Assembly (NCBI RefSeq): GCF_021502675.1
Contig: NZ_JAKFHA010000007.1
Location: 1 to 37,188, forward strand
Source: Yinghuangia soli
Lineage (GTDB): Bacteria > Actinomycetota > Actinomycetes > Streptomycetales > Streptomycetaceae
Direction of reading: 5' to 3'
Length of the DNA stretch: 37,188 bases
Each line of letters opens with the position of its first letter. Position 1 is the stretch's first letter. This document shows positions 8,593-15,751 of this stretch, piece after piece. The notes under the pieces were generated by a model. It did no database searches, was not told the origin of the DNA, and was given only the letters and a program-made list of their open reading frames with translations. The translations under genes and the position numbers were made by a program.

Positions 8593-9006
8593 CCGCACGC
8601 CGCCCGGCACCCCGCCCGGCAGACCGGCTGCGCGACGCCTTTGCGCTTCGCCCGCAAGAGAGTTCTACTGGAAGCACCGGGAGAAGCCCGCAAGAGAAAG
8701 ACGCGGAGTAGCGGTCCTCCGTTGGCCGTGCACCGCGCAATCCGGGTCCGCGAGAAGTGGGCGGGGCTTCTCCCGCTCAGACGCACCGACGGCCCGCCCC
8801 CTGCAGGGGGCGGGCCGTCGGCATGTGCGGCACGTGCAGAAGGCGCCGAAGGTGCGGCGCCCTGCAGTTTTCGTGCCCTGCGCGGGTCCTGACGGGCCGT
8901 CCGGCCGGTGATGCCATCAATAAATAGGGCGTAACGGACAAAACGGGTCTACGTTGGGAGCAACGGAGGTCTGCCGGACGTGTCCGGCCGTACTTGGGAG
9001 GACGCC
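8593..9006. other. Intergenic region between thioredoxin and the DUF7144 gene
   Basis: This 414-bp stretch contains the terminator palindrome, an exact 12-bp direct repeat GCCCGCAAGAGA (8650-8661 and 8686-8697), and an unusually AT-rich patch near 8918-8945 that probably carries the promoter of the downstream gene. I find no supportable gene in it. Confidence 0.5.
8786..8821 (+). terminator. Perfect 36-bp palindrome downstream of thioredoxin, probable terminator
   Basis: CCGACGGCCCGCCCCC (8786-8801) and its exact complement (8806-8821) flank TGCA, which is itself self-complementary. There is no T-tract, as is common for actinomycete terminators. Confidence 0.75.
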
Positions 9007-9531
9007 ATGGCAAGGAAATCGAGCGGATTCAACGCCTGGTCGGGTTGGGTGGCGTTCGCGGCGTTCACGCTGCTGACGCTCGGCATCCTCAACCTCATGA
9101 TGGGCATCACCGCCCTGGTCCGGGACGGCTACTTCCTGACCGCGTCCGGTGACCTGCTGGTGTGGGACTACACCACGTGGGGCGCCATCATGATCTGCTT
9201 CGCCGCGCTTCAACTGGCGGTCGGCATGGGTCTGTTGACCGGCGCGTCGTGGGCCCGCTGGACCGCCGTGGCGCTGGCGATCCTGAACATCATCGGGCAG
9301 GTCGGCTTCCTGGACGCACACCCGGTGTGGTCGATCATCGTGGTCGCGCTGGACGTCGTGGTGCTCTACGCGCTGACCGCGCGCTGGGACGATGCGCAAG
9401 GCATCGACGAGCCGATCCAGCGGTCCGACGCGGCCGAGTGGGAGGCCGCGGAGAGCAGCGGGCGGCATGCCGCGGGCAGCTCGTCGATGCGCACCGAGGA
9501 CGGCGGCACGCACCAGATGGGTGCCTCGTAG
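9007..9531 (+). CDS. DUF7144-type four-helix membrane protein
   Basis: The 174-residue protein has four predicted membrane helices: GWVAFAAFTLLTLGILNLMM, WGAIMICFAALQLAVGMGLL, WTAVALAILNIIGQVGFL and VWSIIVVALDVVVLYAL. The pattern, including GASWAR after helix 2 and HPVWSI before helix 4, matches the DUF7144 membrane family widespread in Streptomyces. Residues from about 128 on form a hydrophilic tail. The role is unknown. GGAGG lies five bases before the ATG. The gene ends against a bidirectional terminator shared with the convergent GntR regulator. Confidence 0.85.
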   Translation: MARKSSGFNAWSGWVAFAAFTLLTLGILNLMMGITALVRDGYFLTASGDLLVWDYTTWGAIMICFAALQLAVGMGLLTGASWARWTAVALAILNIIGQVGFLDAHPVWSIIVVALDVVVLYALTARWDDAQGIDEPIQRSDAAEWEAAESSGRHAAGSSSMRTEDGGTHQMGAS

Positions 9532-9579
9532 CCTCGTAGCCCCCAAAGCCCCGTAGTACCGATCCGCAGAACCACCAGG

Positions 9580-9619
9580 CGGCCCCGCCCCTGCGCCGAA
9601 CGGCGCGGGGGCGGGGCCG
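9580..9619. terminator. Bidirectional stem-loop terminator between convergent genes
   Basis: CGGCCCCGCCCCTGCGCC (9580-9597) pairs with 9602-9619 over 18 bp with one T:G pair and a GAAC loop. It directly abuts the stop codon of the GntR gene (9620). Confidence 0.75.
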
Positions 9620-10360
9620 TCAGCCGTTGGGCCGGGTGATGTAGTGCGGCTGCACGACTCCCACCGGGAGGAGCGTGTCGGCGGCCTCCAGGGGGTGCCG
9701 GGCGCCGAAGACGGTCCGCTCCACGACGGTGACCAGCGCGCTGCGGGCGATGTTGAGCACGCGGGCCTCCTGGGTGGTCACCGCGCGCGGGATCAGGTCC
9801 TCGTTGACCCGGATCGCAGGCAGCCCGATCGCGGCGAACCGGGCCAGCACGCCCTGGCCGGCGAAGGGGCCCTGCTCGGGGAAGGCGATCGGGGTGCCGG
9901 CCGTGAGGTAGAGCGGCTCCCAGCTGGTCACCAGCGCATACGTGCGGCCGCCCGCGGTGCATTCGTACGTGGTGCGCATGACGTCCGCACCGATGTCCAC
10001 GGCCAGCCGCTGCGCGATGTGCCGGTCCGCGACCATGGTCGTGGTCTGGTGCGTGTAGGCGGTCTCGCGCAGGTCCTCGAAGACCGGGGCGACGGTGCCG
10101 CCGCCCGGCTGCATGACGCGCGTGACCGCGCGGCGGGTCAGGCCGGTGACGTACGTGCCCGACCCCAGGCGGCCCTCGACGATCCCCTCGACGGCCAGCT
10201 CGCGCAGCGCGACCTGCACGATCCCGACGCTGTAGCCGGTCTCCCGGGCCAGGTCCTTGTGCGACGGCAGGGCCGCGCCGGGCTTCCACTCCCCCGCCAG
10301 GATCCGCTGCCGGATCTCGTCCGCGAGCTGCCGATATTGCGCAAGACCGGCCGATGCCAT
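9620..10360 (-). CDS. GntR family transcriptional regulator with UTRA effector domain (HutC subfamily)
   Basis: The 246-residue protein has an N-terminal winged helix (about 5-70): YRQLADEIRQRILAGEWKPG, then LPSHKDLARETGYSVGIVQV and a LRELAVEGIVEGRLGSGTYV wing. Residues from about 92 onward form a UTRA ligand-binding domain, with TTYECTAGGRTYALVTSWEP and the typical RVNEDLIPRAVTTQEA segment. HutC-type regulators usually respond to sugars, amino acids or phosphonates; no obvious target operon lies beside this gene. A GGGGGA tract precedes the ATG at 10360; the upstream in-frame extension to 10429 is rejected. It is divergent from the yceI-like gene, with a 181-bp shared control region. Confidence 0.9.
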   Translation of the reverse strand: MASAGLAQYRQLADEIRQRILAGEWKPGAALPSHKDLARETGYSVGIVQVALRELAVEGIVEGRLGSGTYVTGLTRRAVTRVMQPGGGTVAPVFEDLRETAYTHQTTTMVADRHIAQRLAVDIGADVMRTTYECTAGGRTYALVTSWEPLYLTAGTPIAFPEQGPFAGQGVLARFAAIGLPAIRVNEDLIPRAVTTQEARVLNIARSALVTVVERTVFGARHPLEAADTLLPVGVVQPHYITRPNG

Positions 10361-10460
10361 GTGCGTTCCCCCTGTCGCCGCGCTGCTCCGACGGCCGGTC
10401 AGGGTACCCACGGGCCGAGGCCCCCACAAGAGCGGCCGGCGCCGTCCGACAATCGCACTA

Positions 10461-10517
10461 GTTGAACATTCAACAGGAAAGAGCTACTGTCGTTCTTGTC
10501 AGGTTGAACCTTCAACC
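10461..10517 (+). promoter_or_regulatory. Promoter with two palindromic operators upstream of the YceI gene
   Basis: A TTGAAC -35 (10462-10467) and TACTGT -10 (10485-10490) are 17 bp apart. Operator 1, GTTGAACATTCAAC (10461-10474), covers the -35. Operator 2, GGTTGAACCTTCAACC (10502-10517), lies just after the expected start of transcription. Both share GTTGAA-N2-TTCAAC and their centres are 42 bp apart, four helical turns. The shape suits a dimeric winged-helix repressor, for example MarR family, but no MarR gene is in the window. Confidence 0.7.
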
Positions 10518-10541
10518 AAATCTCACGGACAAGGAACCGTC

Positions 10542-11165
10542 ATGGGCCTCTTCTCCCGCTCCCGCAAGCCGTCCGACGCCGTCTCGAACGGTGCCGTCGC
10601 CGTGGCCGACGCCCCGCAGGCCGACCTGTCGCACCTCACCGGCGACTACGTGATCGACACCACGCACAGCGCCATCGGCTTCTCGGTCCGCCACGCGATG
10701 GTCACCAACGTGCGCGGTGCGTTCACCGAGTACGAGGGCCTCCTGCGCCTGGATGGCGCCGACCCGGCGGCCTCGTCCGCGGCCATCACCATCAAGGTGG
10801 CGAGCATCGACACCAACCAGGAGCAGCGCGACGAGCACCTGCGCAACAGCGACTTCTTCGCGGTCGAGGCGCACCCGGAGATCGTCTTCCGGAGCACCTC
10901 GGCGCAGCGCATCGGTGCGGACGACTACCGCATGACCGGCGACCTGACCATCAAGGGCACCACGCGCCCGGTCGTCCTCGACCTGGAGTACACCGGCACC
11001 GCCACCGACGCGTACGGCATCGACCGGGTCGGCTTCGAGGGCGGCACCACCATCGACCGCACCGACTGGGGCCTGTCCTACAACGCGGCGCTGGAGACCG
11101 GCGGCGTGCTCATCGGCGAGAAGGTCAAGCTCACCTTCGACATCTCGGCCGTCAAGAAGGCCTGA
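10542..11165 (+). CDS. YceI family protein
   Basis: The 207-residue protein has a ~35-residue polar lead (MGLFSRSRKPSDAVSNG) and then a complete YceI lipocalin-like beta-barrel: GDYVIDTTHSAIGFSVRH, EQRDEHLRNSDFFAVEAHPE, the DLTIKGTTRPVVLDLEY strand and WGLSYNAALETGGVLIGEK. YceI proteins bind isoprenoid lipids such as polyprenols. The E. coli protein is periplasmic, but this one lacks a signal peptide, as usual in actinobacteria. AAGGA precedes the ATG. Expression is probably repressed through the two palindromes upstream. Confidence 0.92.
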   Translation: MGLFSRSRKPSDAVSNGAVAVADAPQADLSHLTGDYVIDTTHSAIGFSVRHAMVTNVRGAFTEYEGLLRLDGADPAASSAAITIKVASIDTNQEQRDEHLRNSDFFAVEAHPEIVFRSTSAQRIGADDYRMTGDLTIKGTTRPVVLDLEYTGTATDAYGIDRVGFEGGTTIDRTDWGLSYNAALETGGVLIGEKVKLTFDISAVKKA

Positions 11166-11199
11166 GGCATCCGGACGCGGCGTGCGCCCGGCCGCGTGC

Positions 11200-12087
11200 T
11201 CACGCGGCCGGGGCCGCATCCCGGACCAGGAAGCCGCCGACCGGCGACACCATCAGCGCGACGTCCGGGTTGTGGCTGAGCTTGGCGATCTCGATGTGCT
11301 CGGCGTGCGGCAGCACCGCCGTCGCCGCCTTGGCCGCGATGCGCAGCAGCGCGTCGCTGCGGCCGCCGGACAGGACGAGCACCGGCACCTGTACACCCGC
11401 CCAGTCGGCGGGGTCGAGCGGCTCGGCGCGCATGTAGTCCCCCATGACCGCCCAGTCGTGCGCGGTCGAGGGGGCCAGCGCGGTGAGCTTGGACCACATC
11501 GGCGTGATCCGCATCAGGCCCACGAACGGGGCCGGGATGCCGATCGCCTTGGTCATGAAGTACCGCACGGTCCGACTGTGTTGCCCGGTCGCCACCAGGC
11601 GGTGGAGGTTCTCGCCGAGGTCCGCGGGCGGCACGTGCCGCGTGCGGTCCACGACGAAGGGCGGCTCGAAGGCCACCACGCGCGTGATGCCCGGGATCTG
11701 CCCGGAGCGCGCGGCCCGCAGGGCCAGGACCGCACCGGACGACCAGCCCACGAGTGCGGCCGTACCGCCCTCGGCGGCCACCACCGCGGCGAGGTCGGCG
11801 ATCTCCTGCGCGGCGTCGTACCGGCCCGGCGTGTCACCGCTGCCGCCGCGGCCGCGGCGGTCGTAGTTCACCACGGCCACCCCGTGGTCCGCCGCCAACT
11901 GCTCGGCGAACTGCACCATCTTCGGGAACTTGCGGTGGCTGAACGCGCCGCCGACCAGCACGACGGTCCCGCGGCTGCGGCCGCCGGCCGGCACATGGCG
12001 GTCGTAGGCGATCACGGTGCCGTCCGCGGACGTGGCGACGGACTCGGTGACGGTCGGCTTGGCGGCGACATCGGCAGCAGTGCTCAT
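11200..12087 (-). CDS. Alpha/beta-fold hydrolase
   Basis: The 295-residue protein has the canonical fold order: GTVVLVGGAFS (oxyanion strand), VAVVNYDRRGRGGSGDTPG, the nucleophile elbow GWSSGA with Ser116, VPVLVLSGGRSDALL near the acidic residue, and a C-terminal LSHNPD histidine. Such enzymes hydrolyse esters, amides or epoxides; the substrate is not inferable. A GAGGAG tract lies eight bases before the ATG at 12087. The upstream in-frame stretch encodes degenerate RRDP repeats from tandem GCGGATC units (12112-12138) and is not considered coding. It lies 153 bp downstream of the zinc-ribbon TetR gene on the same strand and may share its transcript. Confidence 0.85.
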   Translation of the reverse strand: MSTAADVAAKPTVTESVATSADGTVIAYDRHVPAGGRSRGTVVLVGGAFSHRKFPKMVQFAEQLAADHGVAVVNYDRRGRGGSGDTPGRYDAAQEIADLAAVVAAEGGTAALVGWSSGAVLALRAARSGQIPGITRVVAFEPPFVVDRTRHVPPADLGENLHRLVATGQHSRTVRYFMTKAIGIPAPFVGLMRITPMWSKLTALAPSTAHDWAVMGDYMRAEPLDPADWAGVQVPVLVLSGGRSDALLRIAAKAATAVLPHAEHIEIAKLSHNPDVALMVSPVGGFLVRDAAPAA

Positions 12088-12240
12088 GGGACTCGCTCCT
12101 CTTCGCGGATCTCGTCGCGGATCCCTCCGCGGATCGGGCCCGGCCGGGCGGCCGGACTCGGTGCTCGCGAATACGTCGCCTCGCCGATGCGACAGGGAAT
12201 GCACCTGTTCCCTGCTGCTGTTGCGATCCCCCGATCGGAC

Positions 12241-13155
12241 TCAGTCGGCGGCGTTCCCGGCGCCGGCGCCCGCGCGGAACCCGGCGAGCGTCACGCCGAT
12301 GCCGTCCAGGACGTCCTGCAGGCCCTGCTCGAACAGCCGCTCCAATTCCTCCGGGTAGGGCCGGTGGTCGGCGAAGACCGCGGTGAGCCGCGGGTAGTCG
12401 GCCAGCCGCGAGTGCCACGGCTCGCGGACGAACTCCTCCGCGTACCACTGCTCCCCGGACGTGCCGGTGCGCCGCGTCAGTTCGACGTCGTTGACGTGGA
12501 TCAGCGCCAGGCCCTGGGTGAACGCGATGACCAGGAACAGCAGCCGCAGTTGCTCGTCGGCGGTCAGCCCCAGCCCGTCGAACGCGGCGAACGCCCGCTC
12601 GCCGTCGGCCGCCGCGGCCTCGCTCCAGCGCATCCGCGACCCGACCATCGCGTACCGCAGGATCCACGGGTGCCGCCGGTACAGCCCCCAGTCGCGGCGC
12701 GCGGTGTACTCCAGCCCGGCCCGCCAGCCGCCGGGCGCCGGGTCCGGCTGCGGCTCCTCGCCGAGCGCGGCGGCGACCATCAGGTCGATCAGCTCCTCGC
12801 GGCCGCCGACGTGCCGGTACAGCGACATGGTCCCCGCGCCGAGGTGCGCGGCCAGCCGGCGCATGTGCAGGTTCTCCAGCCCGTCGGCATCCGCAAGGTC
12901 GATGGCCGCGGCCACGATGCGCTCGACGGACAGGTGGCTGCCCGGGGCTACGGCCCCGGGGGTTTCCGGGGCGAGCGCGAACTCGGCCTCGCCGCGCGCC
13001 GATCCGGCGCCGCCCACCTCCCTGCGGTCCGCCGCGGCCTCGCGCTGCCGGGCGCGGTACGCCTTCGCCTGGCAGGCGCGCGAGCAGTAGTCGCGCGGCC
13101 GGCCCCGGCCCGGCGCGCTCTCCACGGGCGCCTCACACCACACGCACCGGTCCAT
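12241..13155 (-). CDS. TetR-type regulator with an N-terminal zinc-ribbon
   Basis: The 304-residue protein starts MDRCVWCEAPVE with GGAGG five bases upstream. Cysteines 4, 7, 24 and 28 form a CX2C-X16-CX3C zinc-binding module (YCSRACQAKAYRARQ). After a ~40-residue linker comes a TetR helix-turn-helix (about 75-125): VERIVAAAIDLADADGL and MRRLAAHLGAGTMSLYRHVG. The C-terminal all-helical domain (WILRYAMVGSRMRWSEAAAA) is the tetracycline-repressor-like ligand domain. It probably represses the divergent MFS exporter and itself. An in-frame ATG ten codons upstream (13185) is possible but lacks a better ribosome site. Confidence 0.88.
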   Translation of the reverse strand: MDRCVWCEAPVESAPGRGRPRDYCSRACQAKAYRARQREAAADRREVGGAGSARGEAEFALAPETPGAVAPGSHLSVERIVAAAIDLADADGLENLHMRRLAAHLGAGTMSLYRHVGGREELIDLMVAAALGEEPQPDPAPGGWRAGLEYTARRDWGLYRRHPWILRYAMVGSRMRWSEAAAADGERAFAAFDGLGLTADEQLRLLFLVIAFTQGLALIHVNDVELTRRTGTSGEQWYAEEFVREPWHSRLADYPRLTAVFADHRPYPEELERLFEQGLQDVLDGIGVTLAGFRAGAGAGNAAD

Positions 13156-13264
13156 CGCTGCCTCCGCCGCCCGTATTTTCGTCACACATCGTGCGTGTCG
13201 AAATAATACTCGGGAAGCCTATCCAGTTGCTGCTCCTCTTTGGTAAGGGCTGTTCAAATATCCG

Positions 13265-13312
13265 TTGAGTAATCGTCACGGCCATGCATATCGTGTACGC
13301 GCTATTGCGTAC
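13265..13312 (+). promoter_or_regulatory. MFS exporter promoter with overlapping operator
   Basis: TTGAGT (13265-13270) and TATCGT (13289-13294) are spaced by 18 bp. Immediately after the -10, GTACGC-N6-GCGTAC (13295-13312) is an exact 6-bp-arm inverted repeat covering the expected transcription start. It is a good candidate binding site for the divergent TetR-type regulator. Confidence 0.55.
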
Positions 13313-13340
13313 GACGTACCCACGCACTCAAGGGGACTCC

Positions 13341-14954
13341 ATGGCCACGCCAGACCTGACCACCGGCGCGCCCGCGCGGGCCGGCACCAAGGAATGGATC
13401 GGGCTGGCCGTGCTGGTCCTGCCCGGCATGCTCGTGTCGATGGACATGTCGGTGCTGTTCATGGCCCTGCCGTTCCTGAGCGCCGACCTCGAACCGAGCA
13501 GCTCCGAACTGCTGTGGATCATGGACGCGTACGGCTTCCTGCTGGCCGGCCTGCTCATCACCATGGGCACCCTCGGCGACCGCATCGGCCGCCGCAGGCT
13601 GCTGCTGACCGGAGCGGTCGGCTTCGGCGTCGCGTCCGTGCTGGCCGCGTACGCCAGTTCCTCGGAAGGCCTGATCGCGGCCCGCGCGCTGCTCGGCATC
13701 GCGGGCGCCACGCTCGCCCCCTCGACGCTGTCCCTGATCCGCAACATGTTCCACGACCCGGCCCAGCGCACCACCGCGATCGGCATATGGACCGCGGGCT
13801 TCGCGGGCGGCGGCATCCTCGGCCCGGTCCTCGGCGGCGTCCTGCTCGAACACTTCTGGTGGGGCTCGGTCTTCCTGATCAACGTGCCCGTCATGGTGCT
13901 GCTGCTGGTCCTCGGGCCGATGCTCCTGCCGGAGTTCCGCGACCCGCAGCCCGGCCGCTTCGACGTGCCCGGCGCCGCGCTGTCGCTGGTCTCGGTCATC
14001 GGCATCGTCTACGGCGTCAAGAAGATCGCCGAGAACGGCTTCTCCGCGAGCTACCTCGGGATCAGCCTGGCCGGCCTCGCGGTCGGCGCGGTCTTCCTGC
14101 GCCGCCAGCAGGTGATCGACCACCCGATGCTGGACGTCGGGCTGTTCCGGTCCCGCCGCTTCAGCGTCTCGCTGGCCACCAACTGGCTGCTGATGCTCGG
14201 CCTGGTCGGATTCGGGCTCTTCTCCTCGCAGTTCCTGCAGATCATGCTCGGCATGGGCCCGCTGGAGTCGGCGATGTGGTCGCTGCCCACCTTCTTCGTG
14301 ATGCCGGTCGGCATCGCGATCGGCACCGCGCTGGCGCCGCGTATCGGCAAGCCCAACGTCGTCGTGCTGGGCCTGGCCATCGCGGTCGTCGGCTACATCG
14401 TGCTGGCCCGGATCGACGCCGACTCGTCGGCCTGGGATCTGCTGATCCCCAACGTCATCACCGCGCTGGGCATGGGCGCGGTCTTCGCCCTGGTCACCGA
14501 CATGATCCTGGCCGCGGCCCCGCCGGAGCGGGCCGGCTCGGCCTCCGCGATGTCGGAGACCGCGGCGGAGTTCGGCGGCGCGCTGGGCATCGCCGTCCTC
14601 GGCAGCATCGGCACCGCCATCTACCGCGGCCAGGTGCAGGACCACGCCCCGCAGGGCCTGTCCGGCGGGCAGTTGGACGCCGCCCAGGACACGCTCGGCG
14701 GCGCGGTCGAGACCGCCGCGACCCTGTCGCCGGAGACCGGACGGCAGCTGCTGGACGTCGCATTCGAGGCGTTCGCCCGCGAGATGCGCGTGATCGCCCT
14801 GGTCGGGGCAGGCCTCATGGCCTTCACCGCGATCATGGTCAAGATCGCCCTTCGCAACGACCGCGGCGACGAGGTCGCGGCGGAGGGGCCGCGCGCGGAC
14901 GAGAAGGCGGCGGTCGCGGCGGACTCCGCACCTGAGGCGGCCGCCGCGCACTGA
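13341..14954 (+). CDS. MFS drug exporter, DHA2 (14-helix) family
   Basis: The 537-residue membrane protein begins [19 protein letters not shown], with AAGGGGA just before the ATG. It has about 14 hydrophobic helices. Motif A appears as [14 protein letters not shown], an acidic residue sits in helix 1 ([12 protein letters not shown]), and the antiporter-type motif C appears as [17 protein letters not shown]. These mark the proton-driven DHA2 drug:H+ antiporters such as QacA/SmvA. The C-terminus is a hydrophilic Ala/Glu-rich tail. Divergent orientation from a TetR-type regulator with an operator over the promoter is the classic arrangement for inducible efflux. Confidence 0.92.
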   Translation: MATPDLTTGAPARAGTKEWIGLAVLVLPGMLVSMDMSVLFMALPFLSADLEPSSSELLWIMDAYGFLLAGLLITMGTLGDRIGRRRLLLTGAVGFGVASVLAAYASSSEGLIAARALLGIAGATLAPSTLSLIRNMFHDPAQRTTAIGIWTAGFAGGGILGPVLGGVLLEHFWWGSVFLINVPVMVLLLVLGPMLLPEFRDPQPGRFDVPGAALSLVSVIGIVYGVKKIAENGFSASYLGISLAGLAVGAVFLRRQQVIDHPMLDVGLFRSRRFSVSLATNWLLMLGLVGFGLFSSQFLQIMLGMGPLESAMWSLPTFFVMPVGIAIGTALAPRIGKPNVVVLGLAIAVVGYIVLARIDADSSAWDLLIPNVITALGMGAVFALVTDMILAAAPPERAGSASAMSETAAEFGGALGIAVLGSIGTAIYRGQVQDHAPQGLSGGQLDAAQDTLGGAVETAATLSPETGRQLLDVAFEAFAREMRVIALVGAGLMAFTAIMVKIALRNDRGDEVAAEGPRADEKAAVAADSAPEAAAAH

Positions 14955-15007
14955 GCCGGCTGCAGTGCACAGGTGCACCGATCGGGCTGCGGTCCAAGGT
15001 GCCGACG

Positions 15008-15047
15008 GGCCCCGCGCAACGCCACGGAGGAGTGGCCGCGCGGGGCC
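15008..15047 (+). other. Nested stem-loop between the MFS and DinB genes
   Basis: GGCCCCGCGC (15008-15017) pairs perfectly with 15038-15047. Inside, GCCAC (15021-15025) pairs with GTGGC (15032-15036), closing a GGAGGA loop. It lies 53 bp after the MFS stop and 80 bp before the DinB start. It may be the MFS terminator or a structured leader; it matches no riboswitch class I can confirm. Confidence 0.45.
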
Positions 15048-15127
15048 TGGGCAACCTGCCGAGGACAGCCGGACGCATCGGCGGCGCGCCCTCGCGGGCC
15101 CCAGCCGCCCGCGAGGAGGTGCCGTAC

Positions 15128-15667
15128 GTGCCTGCGACGCCCGACGGGCGGACGATCCCGCCCTTTGCCGCCGACGAACGCACCATGCTGGAAGCCTGGC
15201 TGGACTTCCACCGCGAGACCCTGCTGGCCAAGTGCGCGGGGCTGGACGACGAACAGCTGCGCACCGCCTCCGCGAAGCCGTCGCCGCTGACGCTGCTCGG
15301 CCTGGTCCAGCACATGAGCGAGGTCGAACGCAACTGGTTCCAGAGGGTGTTCGCCGGACGGAACGTGCCGCACGTCTACCCGGATGCCGACGGCGCAGGG
15401 TTCATCGTCGTACCGCAGCGCGGTCTCGCCGAGGCCGCGGAGACGTGGCGCGCCGAGATCGCGCTGGGCCGCGAACTGGCCGAGGGGGCCGACCTGGACG
15501 CCACCCGGCCGGCCCGCGGCACCGACGGCGCATCCGGGCGGCGGCCCGCAGAGGAACAGGTGTTCACGCTGCGCTGGATCCTGGTGCACCTCATCGAGGA
15601 GTACGCGCGCCACAACGGGCATGCGGACCTGCTGCGCGAGCGCCTGGACGGCACCTCGGGGGTGTGA
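15128..15667 (+). CDS. DinB family (DUF664) protein
   Basis: The 179-residue protein starts at a GTG preceded by GAGGAGGTG. It is a four-helix DinB/YfiT-type domain: [40 protein letters not shown] (first metal-type histidine) and [20 protein letters not shown] (further histidines). Members of this fold often bind a divalent metal; several are bacillithiol- or mycothiol-dependent transferases, though this subgroup is uncharacterised. The gene is convergent with the SpoIIE-type phosphatase gene and 84 bp from it. An ATG at 14999 in frame would run through the stem-loop and is rejected. Confidence 0.85.
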   Translation: MPATPDGRTIPPFAADERTMLEAWLDFHRETLLAKCAGLDDEQLRTASAKPSPLTLLGLVQHMSEVERNWFQRVFAGRNVPHVYPDADGAGFIVVPQRGLAEAAETWRAEIALGRELAEGADLDATRPARGTDGASGRRPAEEQVFTLRWILVHLIEEYARHNGHADLLRERLDGTSGV

Positions 15668-15751
15668 TCCCGCCCGGCTCGCCGCAGGCGGGCGGCCCTT
15701 GCCGGGCGCCGCGGACAACGGACCTCGGCGGGCGCTGCGGACGGGCGGGCG

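Noticed and set aside
12088-12204. An N-terminal extension of the hydrolase with RRDP repeats
   Set aside because: It comes from tandem GCGGATC units, has no ribosome site, and a GAGGAG tract supports the ATG at 12087.
14955-15127. A riboswitch (ZTP-, cobalamin- or SAM-type) upstream of the DinB gene
   Set aside because: CCTGGGCA resembles part of the ZTP motif, but the remaining conserved segments and pairing are missing; only a nested hairpin can be supported.
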